From: Pelolinea sp.
GTDB taxonomy: Bacteria > Chloroflexota > Anaerolineae > Anaerolineales > Anaerolineaceae
Direction: 5' to 3'
NCBI GenBank assembly: GCA_030692365.1
Contig: JAUYCC010000011.1
Location: 1 to 64,000, forward strand
Length of the DNA: 64,000 nucleotides
In this document: in pieces, positions 6,880 to 16,201 of the stretch
Position numbering within the stretch: the first letter of the stretch is position 1
Layout of the letters: the number at the start of each line of letters is the position of its first letter
Made by a program: the position numbers and the translations under genes
Notes under the pieces: model-generated
Told to the model about the DNA's origin: nothing
Database searches by the model: none
What the model saw: the letters and a program-made list of their open reading frames with translations, nothing else

Positions 6880-8683
6880 TCGAAAGCTCCTCTTCCAGTT
6901 CCGTTTCAATGCGGGTCTGGATATCGTAAATCTGGCGGTAAACGCCTTCCTGTTTAACAAGGTCCTTATGCACGCCGCGTTGGATGATACGCCCGTCCTC
7001 CAGGACGAGAATGAGGTCCGCGTCCATGATGGTCTGGATACGGTGAGCGATGACAAAGGTGGTGCGGTTTTCCATCAAGATGCGCATTGCCTGGCGGATC
7101 TGAGCTTCGGTCTCGGTGTCCACCGATGATGTAGAGTCGTCCAGGATAAGGATGCGCGGGTTTTTCAGAAGGGTACGCGCGATGGCGATGCGCTGCTTCT
7201 GTCCGCCCGAAACGGTCACGCCGCGTTCACCAACCAGCGTGCGATAACCTTCGGGGAATGAGAGGATGACATCGTGGACAGCGGCCACCTTGGCAGCCTG
7301 TTCCACTTCTTCCTGCGAAACATTACGCCCTACACCGTAGGTGATATTGTCGCGGATTGAACGCGAGAACAGAAATGGCTCTTGTTCTACGATTCCGATC
7401 TGCTGGCGCAGGAAGCGGCGGGAATAACAACGCAGGTCAAACCCGTCCAACAGGATCTGGCCGGATGTGTAATCGTAAAAGCGCGGAATCAAGTTGACCA
7501 GTGTGGTTTTGCCTGAACCGGTGGAACCCAGCAAGGCGATTTTCTGGCCAGCTTTAATGCTGAAATTAATATCGTACAGCACTTTGTCTTTTTCTTCATA
7601 TTCAAAGGACACATGATCGAAAATGAAATCGCCGCGCACGCCCTCGCGCGGGTTGTAATTGCCGTCTTCCAGCGGTTCGCGTTCTTCCTTGATAATCTTG
7701 AAAACGCGGTCGTAAGAAACCAGCCCGCTGGACATATCCACAATAAAGCGGCCCAGGCCGCGCAGGGGGTAGATGATCCAGATCAGCAGCCCGGCGTAAG
7801 CCATGTAGTTGCCAACCGTGAGCTCGCCGCGGATGGCCATCAGCGCGCCAAGCAGAAAGCCGCCTAGCAGCTGCGCGCCGCAGAAAATATCCGAAATCGG
7901 CCAAAACAGCGAGTGGATGGTGAGCAGCTTCTTGCCGCGCAGAAATTTTTCCCAGTTGCTGTGGTCAAATTTTTCAATTTCGTACAGCTGGCGGGCAAAG
8001 GCTTTAACCACCCGTACACCGCTCAGGTTTTCCTGCAAGGTGGTGGAAAGCACCGCATCCTGCTCCTGGTATGCTTCATAGGCTTTGGAGACCTTTTTGA
8101 AGAAAATAACCGAGGTTCCCAGAATGAAGGGCACAGCAATGACAGACAGCAATGTCAGGCGCACATTGATCTGCAGCAGTGCGATGAAATTAATAATAAA
8201 AAGTAGCGTGATGCGCCCGATGCCGATGGCCTGGTCGTTGTAAAAGCGGCGCAGCGCGTCCACATCAGAAGTGCAGCGCTGGATCAGTTCACCAGTATCG
8301 GATTCTGAGTGGTAAGCGAAGGGCAGATGCTGGATGTGGTCGTATAGGTAGTTGCGCAGGCGCTCAATGGTGCCTTCGGCGGACTTAGCCGCCAGCCTGC
8401 CGCTTAGATAAGTAAAAACGCCCTGCAGCGCTGCAAAAGCCAGGAATCCCAGCGCAATCAGCCAGACAGGAAAGCTCCCGGTCTTGTGGATGATATAGTT
8501 ATCAACAAAAAATGCCAGCAACAGATAAGTCAGTGTTTTAGAATAGGCAGATAAGCCCTGCAGGATTGTCGCTGCTGTATATTCAAAATGATACCCTTTG
8601 AGCAAACGCCAGAGCCCAACCAGGCGGTTGGGTGAAATGGCGCGTTTGAGGTCAAAACTGAGGAAAGTCTGCTTGTCGGTCAA
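6869..8683 (-). CDS. ABC exporter half-transporter, subunit with degenerate Walker B
   Basis: 604 aa, TTG start at 8683 with CAGGA eight nt upstream; a TATAAT lies at 8719-8724 on this strand. Six membrane helices (about 40-330) precede the ATPase domain with Walker A GSTGSGKTT, a canonical signature VSGGQKQRIAIART and Walker B ILILDDSTSSVD. The catalytic Glu after Walker B is Asp, as in TM287 and BmrC. Together with the altered signature of the next subunit this predicts a heterodimer with one working and one degenerate ATP site. It is the first gene of the two-gene operon. Confidence 0.85.
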   Translation of the reverse strand: MTDKQTFLSFDLKRAISPNRLVGLWRLLKGYHFEYTAATILQGLSAYSKTLTYLLLAFFVDNYIIHKTGSFPVWLIALGFLAFAALQGVFTYLSGRLAAKSAEGTIERLRNYLYDHIQHLPFAYHSESDTGELIQRCTSDVDALRRFYNDQAIGIGRITLLFIINFIALLQINVRLTLLSVIAVPFILGTSVIFFKKVSKAYEAYQEQDAVLSTTLQENLSGVRVVKAFARQLYEIEKFDHSNWEKFLRGKKLLTIHSLFWPISDIFCGAQLLGGFLLGALMAIRGELTVGNYMAYAGLLIWIIYPLRGLGRFIVDMSSGLVSYDRVFKIIKEEREPLEDGNYNPREGVRGDFIFDHVSFEYEEKDKVLYDINFSIKAGQKIALLGSTGSGKTTLVNLIPRFYDYTSGQILLDGFDLRCYSRRFLRQQIGIVEQEPFLFSRSIRDNITYGVGRNVSQEEVEQAAKVAAVHDVILSFPEGYRTLVGERGVTVSGGQKQRIAIARTLLKNPRILILDDSTSSVDTETEAQIRQAMRILMENRTTFVIAHRIQTIMDADLILVLEDGRIIQRGVHKDLVKQEGVYRQIYDIQTRIETELEEELSSAV

Positions 8684-8810
8684 TTTTTCCTGCCCAAAAG
8701 TAAATGCTGCGAGTTTTCATTATAACTTACCTCTTCAGAGTCCATTTGAAAGGGGATTGAATTGGTAAAATAGATTAGAAAATTATTTCATCCGCGTCAG
8801 GAGGCAGCCC

Positions 8811-9932
8811 GTGCGCGTTCTGGAAATTGATACCCGTAACCGCGGTCAGGTCAGGGAATTTCTTGACCTGCCATTTAAGATTTATAAGAGTTGTGACCAG
8901 TGGGTACCGCCGCTGGAAATGGACGCCAAAAAAATGCTCGACCGGGCGCACCATCTGTATTACCGTGAATCCGACGCGGCTTTTTTTATGGTGTTCTCCG
9001 ATTCGGGTGAAGCGCTTGGGCGCGTCGCTGTGCTGGATAATAAACGCCACAACCGCTACAACCAATCCAAAACCGCTTTATTCTACCTGCTGGAAATGGA
9101 GAATGATTTTGAGGTCTTTTCACTATTGATAGAGTCCGCAATTAATTGGGCGCGTTCAAAAGGACTGACCGAGTTAGTTGGTCCCCAGGGGTTTACCGCG
9201 CTGAACGGCATGGGCATGCTGGTGAGGGGATTTGATCACCGGCCAGCGCTGGGAATCCCGTATAACCACGCTTACTACCCCGAGTTTATTGAAAGGCTGC
9301 GGTTCAAAGGCATCCGGGATGTGGTTTCCGGTTACTTCAACCGTGACCTACCCCTGCCGGAGAAGGTCAGTTTGGTGGCCGAAAAAGTTCAGGAAAAGCG
9401 CGGGCTGGTGGTGCGAAAATACACTTCGCGAAGCGACCTGAAAAAGATGCTTCCGCATTTGAAAGACCTGTATAACGGGTCGCTGGTGGGGACTGAAGAT
9501 GTTACGCCGATGACGGATGAGGAAGTAAAAGAAATGGCTGACCAGATCCTGTGGTTCGCCGACCCACGTCTGATCAAGGTGTTGATGAAAGATGAACAGC
9601 CGGTGGGCTTTCTGCTGGCTTATCCGGATATTTCAGCAGCGCTCCAAAAAACTAAAGGGCGGATTTGGCCGTTTGGGTGGGTACGCCTGTTGCGGGAACT
9701 GAAACGCACCGATTGGATCAATGTCAACGGCGCGGGGATTATCGCTGAATACCGCGGTATGGGCGGTACGGCGGTTTTGTTTAATGAAATGTCTAAAAGT
9801 GTGAAGGAAGGCCGGTATAACCATGCGGACCTGGTGCAGATCGGTGTTGAAAATGAACGCATGCAGCGCGAATTAAGCACTTTCGGGATTGATTTCTACA
9901 AAACGCACCGGATATACCAACGGATGATATAA
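8811..9932 (+). CDS. GNAT-like acyltransferase-fold protein
   Basis: 373 aa, GTG start with a strong SD (CAGGAGG). The N-terminal half (PFKIYKSCDQWVPPL, then LGRVAVLDNKRHNRY) and the C-terminal segment (GAGIIAEYRGMGGTAVLFNEM, VQIGVENERMQREL) look like GNAT N-acetyltransferase elements, with YRGMGGTA in the place of the acetyl-CoA pyrophosphate loop. Similar ~370-aa proteins are widespread and mostly unnamed. The substrate cannot be predicted. It is monocistronic and divergent from the ABC exporter operon. Confidence 0.65.
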   Translation: MRVLEIDTRNRGQVREFLDLPFKIYKSCDQWVPPLEMDAKKMLDRAHHLYYRESDAAFFMVFSDSGEALGRVAVLDNKRHNRYNQSKTALFYLLEMENDFEVFSLLIESAINWARSKGLTELVGPQGFTALNGMGMLVRGFDHRPALGIPYNHAYYPEFIERLRFKGIRDVVSGYFNRDLPLPEKVSLVAEKVQEKRGLVVRKYTSRSDLKKMLPHLKDLYNGSLVGTEDVTPMTDEEVKEMADQILWFADPRLIKVLMKDEQPVGFLLAYPDISAALQKTKGRIWPFGWVRLLRELKRTDWINVNGAGIIAEYRGMGGTAVLFNEMSKSVKEGRYNHADLVQIGVENERMQRELSTFGIDFYKTHRIYQRMI

Positions 9933-10009
9933 AAAATACCTCACCAAATTCACTTTATTTTGATGTCCAAAACTGCTACGGGAAATATTAAAAATTGGAA
10001 AGGAAGAGA

Positions 10010-11113
10010 ATGGTAAATTCAACGCGTAACCGACTGATGATCCCCGGACCGGTGGAGGTGCATCCGGCTGTGCTGGAGGCACTTAGCGGTCCGGTCGAGC
10101 CGCATTATGGCCCAGCCTGGGTTGAGAAATACTCCCGCATTACCGGCCTCCTGAAACAGGTTTTCAACACTCAACATGACGTATTCCTGATCGCGGGCTC
10201 CGGCACCAGCGCGATTGACGCATGCATGGGCAGCAGCATGATGACCGGAGAGAAGATCATCATCGGCAATAACGGGTTTTTCGGCGACCGGCTGGTGTCG
10301 ATTGCCAAAAGCTACGGATTGCTGGTTGTGGAAGTCAAGGCGCCCTGGGGAGAGGCGCTGGATCCCACCGCAATTTCCGATGCTCTGAAAGCGCACCCTG
10401 ATACCATAGTTGTCGCGGTTGTGCACAGTGAGACATCAACTACCATCCTCAACCCGATCGAAGCCATCGGGAAAGTGGTTAGAGAGAGTGACGCGCTTTT
10501 CCTCGTGGACGCGGTGTCTTCGTTGGGCGGTGTGCCCATGGATGTGGACGGCTGGGGCATTGACCTGTGCCCATCCGCGTCGCAGAAATGCCTGGGCGCC
10601 ACACCCGGGTTGGCGCCAGTTTCAATCAGCCCCAAAGCCTGGAAAATGATTGACAGGTTTGAGGAGAAAGCGCACGGCTGGTATACCAACCTGCAGGTCT
10701 GGCGGGAGTACGCACACGAATGGGGCGACTGGCATCCCACGCCGGTGACCATGCCGGTTAGCATCGCCAACGGGCTGCTGGTATCGCTGGAGCAGCTGCT
10801 GACTGAAGGAATTGACACCCGCATGCGGCGCTACAAAGCACTGGCGCTGCAGCTCCGTGCGGGGTTGCGCGAGGCGGGCATGCAGCCCTTTACCCCTGAC
10901 GAAGCCATGAACCCGGTGCTGACCGCCGCTTATCCGCCTGATGGCATTGACAGCGCGAAAGTTGTGGATTATCTTCTGAAGGAACACCACATCCAGATCT
11001 CGAGCGGTTTGGGAGCATTAAAACCCAAGATATTCCGGATTGGGCATATGTCACCGGTAATCACAGACAATGATATGGATACCCTGGTATCGGCGTTGAA
11101 GAAATTTAAATAA
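10010..11113 (+). CDS. Class V aminotransferase (alanine-glyoxylate/serine-pyruvate type)
   Basis: 367 aa from the ATG at 10010, chosen because AAGGAAG lies just upstream. The N-terminus MIPGPVEVHPAVLEAL is the family hallmark. AGSGTSAIDACMGS and the PLP lysine in SASQKCLGATPG (about residue 195) identify fold-type I class V. The likely reaction is amino transfer between alanine, serine or a ureide-derived donor and glyoxylate or pyruvate; related enzymes include PucG and archaeal serine-pyruvate aminotransferase. No pathway neighbours narrow the substrate. A repeat follows the stop. Confidence 0.85.
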   Translation: MVNSTRNRLMIPGPVEVHPAVLEALSGPVEPHYGPAWVEKYSRITGLLKQVFNTQHDVFLIAGSGTSAIDACMGSSMMTGEKIIIGNNGFFGDRLVSIAKSYGLLVVEVKAPWGEALDPTAISDALKAHPDTIVVAVVHSETSTTILNPIEAIGKVVRESDALFLVDAVSSLGGVPMDVDGWGIDLCPSASQKCLGATPGLAPVSISPKAWKMIDRFEEKAHGWYTNLQVWREYAHEWGDWHPTPVTMPVSIANGLLVSLEQLLTEGIDTRMRRYKALALQLRAGLREAGMQPFTPDEAMNPVLTAAYPPDGIDSAKVVDYLLKEHHIQISSGLGALKPKIFRIGHMSPVITDNDMDTLVSALKKFK

Positions 11114-11157
11114 GAAGATTTTAGTAAGAAAAAGCGACAATCCCAAAAGCCCATTTT

Positions 11158-11227
11158 GTCATGTTGAGCGCAGCGAAACATCTCATAGTAATAAGAAAAG
11201 ACTCTTCGCTTCGCTCAGAGTGGCATG
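11158..11227. repeat. Dispersed-type imperfect inverted repeat
   Basis: The left arm TGTCATGTTGAGCGCAGCGA (continuing to about 11184) is nearly the reverse complement of the right arm that ends GCTTCGCTCAGAGTGGCATG (from about 11200). About 26 bp pair around a 15-nt A/T-rich loop. The TGAGCG(A/C)AGCGAA core is reminiscent of short palindromic repeats scattered in many bacterial genomes. It lies between convergent genes and could also stop transcription. Confidence 0.65.
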
Positions 11228-11234
11228 GCTCTTA

Positions 11235-11918
11235 TTAGACAGCCTCTTTTTGTTTTTCTTTTTTAAAATGTCTCTTACTGATAAAAACAAACAGATCGCC
11301 GGTCAGGATGCTTAATCCACCAATGAAAATGAAAATATCCCGCCAGAAACGGATCGGGAATAAGCGGATGAGATTATCGGACATCAAAAAGAGCCAGGAA
11401 TCCCCTTCAAAGAAGAGCTGGTGGAATTGAGTGAACAATTGGTTGAAATTCAACGCAAGGTAAAGCAAAATGCTGAAAATGAAGGCGATGGTCAGGTTAC
11501 CGCCGCGGCGGGTCGCGGTGAACCAGGCATCCATTTCATTTGTTCTCCAGCAAAGGAAAGTAACAAGGATGAAAAAGGCAAGCAAACCCAGCCAAACCTT
11601 CAGCGCAATCGCGGTCAGATTTCTGACGTCCAGCATGTGGCTTAATTCGCGTTCGCTGTACAGCGGCGTGCCGTCCGGGAGGCGTTGGTTGGTCAATTCT
11701 TCGTGCGATACCCCTCCGAGCAGGTAGTTGATCGAATAGCGCGACCAGGTCAGCCGGTCTGCGGTTGTAAAGCCGTATTCATCCGCGGGGAAACCCGGCA
11801 GGCGGTATTCAACACTGACGAATAACGGCGTCAGAGCGACGCGGATCGCAGTAGTGACCAGTAGGGCAGGCATGGTTATTATCAATAAGACCAAGAGAAT
11901 TTTTATTAATAATTTCAC
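11235..11918 (-). CDS. TIGR01906-like integral membrane protein
   Basis: 227 aa from GTG at 11918, which overlaps the upstream stop as GTGA and has GAGGAA just before it. One N-terminal helix, an extracytoplasmic loop with YGFTTADRLTWSRYSINYLLGG and ELSHMLDVR, then about three more helices and a basic tail (KRHFKKEKQK). The spacing and the HMxDV-type motif match the TIGR01906/DUF1461 family, whose function is unknown. Coupled translation with the aminopropyltransferase-like membrane protein suggests a shared task. Confidence 0.7.
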   Translation of the reverse strand: MKLLIKILLVLLIITMPALLVTTAIRVALTPLFVSVEYRLPGFPADEYGFTTADRLTWSRYSINYLLGGVSHEELTNQRLPDGTPLYSERELSHMLDVRNLTAIALKVWLGLLAFFILVTFLCWRTNEMDAWFTATRRGGNLTIAFIFSILLYLALNFNQLFTQFHQLFFEGDSWLFLMSDNLIRLFPIRFWRDIFIFIGGLSILTGDLFVFISKRHFKKEKQKEAV

Positions 11919-13468
11919 TGAAGTTCCTCCACATTTCCAGAAAAGAATAAGTCGAAAATCATCGCGTTGGTGATCCATTCCACCGGGGCGAGGTCATCAG
12001 TCAGGATTATGCCATCTTTGGGCGCAGGCTGCAGGTTTAGAATCGCAGTTTCCATAGCGTAGCGAAGCAGCCCAGGCATCACTTTGGTTTTATCGATGGC
12101 AACATAGTTTGTGATGAGATTCTCACTGCGTGTAGCCATTTTTGTAGCGTAGATAACTGAATTCAAGGTGTCTGGGATATCGACCACATACGCCGATGGA
12201 AAAACTGACGCGATGGTCATATACAGTGCGTCCACCAGACGTCGGTCGTTGAAGATACGCGCGACGTTGATAACAAGCGATCCTTTGTCGGATAAATGGT
12301 CGTAGGTCTGCTGAAAAAATTCGCGCGTGGTCAGGTGCCAGGGAATATAGGGCGGGCGGTAGGCATCCACGCTGATGATGTCGTATGTCTGGCTGCTGTG
12401 CGCAATGCCCACGCGTGCGTCCTCGGTAAAAACTTCCAGATTGGTTTTGTTCATGTTGAAATAGGAATAACCAATTTCCACAATTTCAGGATCAATTTCA
12501 AATCCGTCTATTTTTGCGGATGGATAAACCGATACGACCTGATTGGCGCTGGTGCCGGCAGCAAGACCCAGGATTGCCACCTGTTGGACTTCTTGCGGCT
12601 CAGTAGAGGGATCGTAAAAGTACGGGGCGGCCAGAACCTGCTCCCAGGGGCCGCGATAGATATCCTGGGTTGGATGGTAAATGGAATGGACGCCCTGGCC
12701 TTCGTTCAGGCGCAGGATCCGGAAACCGTTGATCTCCTGGACCTGGATGTAGTTATAGGCAGATTCGCCTTCATAAATGACATTGCTGGCGGTTTTATCC
12801 ATTCCTCTAATACCGAAAAAGGTGGCTACTGCAAGGACGAGAGGCATCCAGATGAATTTCAGCACGGATTTCAAGTTGACAGTCTTCCACAAGCCAAGGA
12901 ATGCGGCAGCCATCAGCATGGCGCTTAAGGTAACGAAGGTTTTATATGTACCAATAGCCGGGATGAGTAATATCACCGGCAGGAAAGTACCGATAAAGGA
13001 ACCAAGCGTTGAAATCGTGTATATCTTTCCAGCCACAGAACCGGATTTTTGGGTATCGTCCATCGCCAGCCTGATCGCGAAGGGCGAAGCGGTACCGAGC
13101 AGGATCACCGGCAAGCTGAACAAGGCAAGAACGGCGGCGAAGGAACCGAATAGGCCAGCCATGCGCATTTCATCAAATGCCTGGCTGGCCAAACGTAAAA
13201 TAGGTCGGGAAACTAATGGCACCAAACCGATGCAGAGCGCCGCCCACAACAAAATTGAGAAAAAAGTCCGGTACTCCGGTGATCGGTCCGCCCATTTACC
13301 GCCCAGTGTATAACCGACCGAAAGGTAGATCAGGATCAGCCCGATAATGGCAGCCCAGACCAGATTGCTGGAACCGAAGTAGTTCCCCAGCAGTCGTGAG
13401 GCGGATAATTCCACCGCCAGACTGGTGCAGCCGGCAAAGAACACGCCCATGTATAGGTATCTCCGCAT
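11915..13468 (-). CDS. Membrane-fused spermidine-synthase-like protein
   Basis: 517 aa. About seven or eight hydrophobic helices (residues 1-235) are followed by a Rossmann methyltransferase-fold domain of the spermidine synthase type: VAILGLAAGTSANQVV, acidic FEIDPEIVEIG, DARVGIAHSSQTYDIISVDA and YIPWHLTTREFF. Such proteins are often annotated as polyamine aminopropyltransferases, but activity is rarely shown. The start at 13468 is supported by TATAAT at 13476-13481 only 7 nt upstream, which implies a leaderless mRNA; no SD is present. Overlaps the following gene by 4 bp. Confidence 0.8.
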   Translation of the reverse strand: MRRYLYMGVFFAGCTSLAVELSASRLLGNYFGSSNLVWAAIIGLILIYLSVGYTLGGKWADRSPEYRTFFSILLWAALCIGLVPLVSRPILRLASQAFDEMRMAGLFGSFAAVLALFSLPVILLGTASPFAIRLAMDDTQKSGSVAGKIYTISTLGSFIGTFLPVILLIPAIGTYKTFVTLSAMLMAAAFLGLWKTVNLKSVLKFIWMPLVLAVATFFGIRGMDKTASNVIYEGESAYNYIQVQEINGFRILRLNEGQGVHSIYHPTQDIYRGPWEQVLAAPYFYDPSTEPQEVQQVAILGLAAGTSANQVVSVYPSAKIDGFEIDPEIVEIGYSYFNMNKTNLEVFTEDARVGIAHSSQTYDIISVDAYRPPYIPWHLTTREFFQQTYDHLSDKGSLVINVARIFNDRRLVDALYMTIASVFPSAYVVDIPDTLNSVIYATKMATRSENLITNYVAIDKTKVMPGLLRYAMETAILNLQPAPKDGIILTDDLAPVEWITNAMIFDLFFSGNVEELQ

Positions 13469-13475
13469 TCGGGGA

Positions 13476-13481
13476 ATTATA
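13476..13481 (-). promoter_or_regulatory. -10 box (TATAAT) for a leaderless transcript
   Basis: TATAAT on the - strand ends 7 nt before the ATG at 13468, so transcription should begin at or next to the start codon. No convincing -35 box is visible. Confidence 0.6.
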
Positions 13482-13542
13482 ACTGAGGACAAAGTTTGAA
13501 AATACTGCCAAAGTATAATGAGAACAATATTGGAGATTGAAA

Positions 13543-15171
13543 ATGCGATTTGTGTCTGTTGCGCAAATGAGGGAACTTGAAAGCCAGGCGAACGCGGGTG
13601 ACTTGAGTTATGACCGCATGATGGCCAGGGCTGGTAAAGGATTGGCAGATGCTGTCCATAACCGCTACTGGGCAAAAGATCTCCGCTCCGTTTTGGGGCT
13701 GGTAGGAAGCGGCAACAATGGCGGTGATACACTGGTGGCGCTGACCCATCTGAAGCATGAAGGTTGGTCAGTAAAAGCTTACATCGTTAATGAAAGAGAT
13801 AAAAACGATCTTCTCATTTCCGCTTACCTGGCTGCAGCCGGTGGACTTGCTGATGTATCCGCAGATGTATCGTTTAGAAAACTCAAGATTTGGGTTAAGG
13901 AGTCTGATGTGATCCTGGACGGGATCCTGGGGACAGGCATCTCATTGCCGCTGCGCGGAACTATCCCGGCGGTATTATCAGCAGTCTCATCAGTCAGAAG
14001 CAATCCGGTAATTGTAGCGGTGGACTGTCCTTCTGGAGTTGACTGCGACAGTGGAGCATCGGCAGAGGAATGCCTGAAAGCTGACCTGACAGTTTGTATG
14101 GCGGCTGTAAAACAGGGGCTGCTCAAATATCCCGCGCACTGCCTTGTGGGCGATCTCGCGGTGGTGGATATTGGCTTACCAAAATCATTGCCAGCCTGGA
14201 AAGAAATTAAAGGCGAGGTGATGACCTCACAAAAAGCAACCGCGCTTTTGCCGCGGCGACCTGAGGACGCGCATAAAGGTATCTTTGGCACGTGTCTGGT
14301 GGTATCAGGGTCGGTCAATTACTGCGGCGCGGCTCTTTTGGCTTCCGAAGCGGCATACCGGGTGGGGGTGGGATTGGTTCGGGTGGCCATCCCGGGCGCG
14401 ATATATGATGCCATTGCAGGTCGTTTGCCTGAAGCCACGTGGCTGGTGCTTCCGCACACCGATGGGGTGATCAACGCTGATGCCGCGGGTGTCATTCGGC
14501 GAAATCTGGATCGCGTTACTGCTATGCTGGTCGGACCAGGCCTGGGTTTTGAAACTCCTACGCAGGATTTTGTCAGCTTTCTCATTGATAAAACGGATTT
14601 GTCAGATTCTTCAAATAGGGTTTTCGGTTTTACAGACGCCAAGAGGGAAGAAAAAAAAACCCGTCAGGCTGAACTGCCTCCTTTGGTCATCGATGCCGAC
14701 GGACTCAGGCTGTTAGCCCAAGTTAAGGATTGGCCTCGCAAACTGGGGGTTACCGCGGTCCTGACACCGCACCCCGGTGAAATGGCAGCGCTGGCCGGCC
14801 TTCCGGTTGACGAGATCCAGAATAACCGAATTGAGGTCGCCCTTGAATATGCCCAGAAATGGGGACATGTGGTGGTTCTGAAGGGCGCGCTAACCGTTAC
14901 AGCCGATCCATCGGGAAAGTACACAGTCAACCCTGTCGCCACGTCTGCGTTAGCGACCGCGGGTACAGGTGACGTGCTTGCCGGCATGATCACAGGTTTG
15001 ATCGCTCAGGGGCTGGCTGGGTATTCAGCGGCCATCACCGGGGTGTGGCTGCACGCGCAGGCCGGAATTCTGGCTGCTGAGCAATTGGGCGGTAGCACTG
15101 CTGTTACTGCGCGCGATGTGCTCGCAGCAATTCCTGCCGCGCTAAAAACAACAACCGGCATCCAGAACTGA
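13543..15171 (+). CDS. nnrD: Bifunctional NAD(P)H-hydrate epimerase / ADP-dependent dehydratase
   Basis: 542 aa from ATG 13543, preceded by GGAG and a TATAAT at 13514-13519. The N-terminal ~210 residues are the epimerase domain (YjeF_N): GSGNNGGDTLVAL, VDCPSGVDCDSG. The C-terminal part is the dehydratase (carbohydrate kinase-like): LTPHPGEMAALAG, LKGALTVTA and TAGTGDVLAGMITGL, the last carrying the catalytic GTGD. Together they repair NADHX/NADPHX, epimerising the R form and dehydrating the S form with ADP. The fused arrangement is standard. Divergent from the spermidine-synthase-like gene. Confidence 0.92.
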   Translation: MRFVSVAQMRELESQANAGDLSYDRMMARAGKGLADAVHNRYWAKDLRSVLGLVGSGNNGGDTLVALTHLKHEGWSVKAYIVNERDKNDLLISAYLAAAGGLADVSADVSFRKLKIWVKESDVILDGILGTGISLPLRGTIPAVLSAVSSVRSNPVIVAVDCPSGVDCDSGASAEECLKADLTVCMAAVKQGLLKYPAHCLVGDLAVVDIGLPKSLPAWKEIKGEVMTSQKATALLPRRPEDAHKGIFGTCLVVSGSVNYCGAALLASEAAYRVGVGLVRVAIPGAIYDAIAGRLPEATWLVLPHTDGVINADAAGVIRRNLDRVTAMLVGPGLGFETPTQDFVSFLIDKTDLSDSSNRVFGFTDAKREEKKTRQAELPPLVIDADGLRLLAQVKDWPRKLGVTAVLTPHPGEMAALAGLPVDEIQNNRIEVALEYAQKWGHVVVLKGALTVTADPSGKYTVNPVATSALATAGTGDVLAGMITGLIAQGLAGYSAAITGVWLHAQAGILAAEQLGGSTAVTARDVLAAIPAALKTTTGIQN

Positions 15172-15177
15172 TGCCGG
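15155..15177. terminator. Hairpin spanning the nnrD stop codon
   Basis: CCGGCATC/GATGCCGG forms a perfect 8-bp stem with a 7-nt loop; the TGA stop (15169-15171) lies inside it. A T-rich stretch follows after about 10 nt, so it is a weak or bidirectional terminator between convergent genes. Confidence 0.55.
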
Positions 15178-15212
15178 CAGTGTAAAATATTTTTCAATAA
15201 TCTAATAACAGA

Positions 15213-15569
15213 TTATGATTTGGCTTTCGCTTCGCCTTTGGTCGCTTGCTTGACGGCATTGGCAACTTTTTCCTTGCTTTCCTCAAGCACAACCTGGCCT
15301 TTTTCGGCGATCTCGTTCGCGCGTTTCTTGGCATCATTAAGCAGCGCTTCGGCTCTCTTTATAGCCTCATTGGCGGCTTTTTCTGCTTTTTCAATGCTTT
15401 CCTCAACAGTAGTAGTTGCCTGGTCGCGCAGTTCAATCGCTTTATCCTTGATTATAGTGCGAGTTTCCTCACCGGATTGGGGCGCCAGAAGCAGCGCGGC
15501 AATCGCGCCGGAGACACCTCCGACAATAAACCCAACCAAAAAAGCTCCAAAATCATCCTGATCTGACAT
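15213..15569 (-). CDS. YtxH-domain protein
   Basis: 118 aa. An N-terminal hydrophobic Gly-rich helix (FLVGFIVGGVSGAIAALLLAPQ) and SGEETR are the YtxH hallmark. The rest is a long amphipathic Ala/Glu/Lys helix or coiled coil (about 40-115). Members are small membrane-anchored proteins linked to general stress; no activity is known. It is the downstream partner of another small membrane protein with a 28-bp gap. Confidence 0.8.
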   Translation of the reverse strand: MSDQDDFGAFLVGFIVGGVSGAIAALLLAPQSGEETRTIIKDKAIELRDQATTTVEESIEKAEKAANEAIKRAEALLNDAKKRANEIAEKGQVVLEESKEKVANAVKQATKGEAKAKS

Positions 15570-15597
15570 AGTTGACTCCTTTCACTGGAATTGATTT

Positions 15598-16005
15598 TTA
15601 TTTTCTTTTGATAAACCCGATAATTTCAAACATTTTTCTGAATCCAGCCAAGCTACTGCTAACCGAAATGATGGGCGCGATCGCGCGCTTGGAAATGAAC
15701 TGGCTGGTGCTGCGCAGGGTGCTGACCGTCTCCTTGGCAGAAGCCAGAATAGGTCTGACCTCGTTTTGGACCAGGTTGGTCAATATTGCCAGCTGGATTA
15801 CAAGAATTACCGAAGCCGCGCCGATGAGCAGCGATTCAAGTGCAAGCACAATGATGAAGATGTCCCTGACACGGCCGGTAGTCTCAGCATCTGAATGGGA
15901 GAGAAAGAAAAGCCCGGTAATGACAGCGGCTAAAAAAAGGACCGCGATTACCGAGATGAGGATTATTGCGGTTTTTTGTTGTCGGGGCATTCCATTTTCC
16001 TGCAT
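15598..16005 (-). CDS. Small membrane protein, partner of YtxH protein
   Basis: 135 aa. Two hydrophobic helices (about 13-35 and 48-72) are followed by a helical segment EVRPILASAKETVSTLRSTS, reminiscent of DUF948/YtxG-type proteins, which often sit beside YtxH genes. AGGAA precedes ATG 16005; an internal ATG (MPRQQK) also has a weak SD, so the first five residues are uncertain. Function unknown. The gap 16006-16201 contains only the divergent promoter region. Confidence 0.6.
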   Translation of the reverse strand: MQENGMPRQQKTAIILISVIAVLFLAAVITGLFFLSHSDAETTGRVRDIFIIVLALESLLIGAASVILVIQLAILTNLVQNEVRPILASAKETVSTLRSTSQFISKRAIAPIISVSSSLAGFRKMFEIIGFIKRK

Positions 16006-16201
16006 GTTCTTGATTTCCTGATTAATTATTATTATATCATACCAGTAATTTCTGAAAAATATTATAAATATCTTGTTAATATGAACCCAAATTCAAAAAA
16101 AAGGAACCAATAGAGTTTCCCTCCCGGTTGATTGGCGATTTTGCGAAAAAAATCCAAATATGTTAAACTAATTAATTGCCATTTAAACGAAAGGAAGACC
16201 G

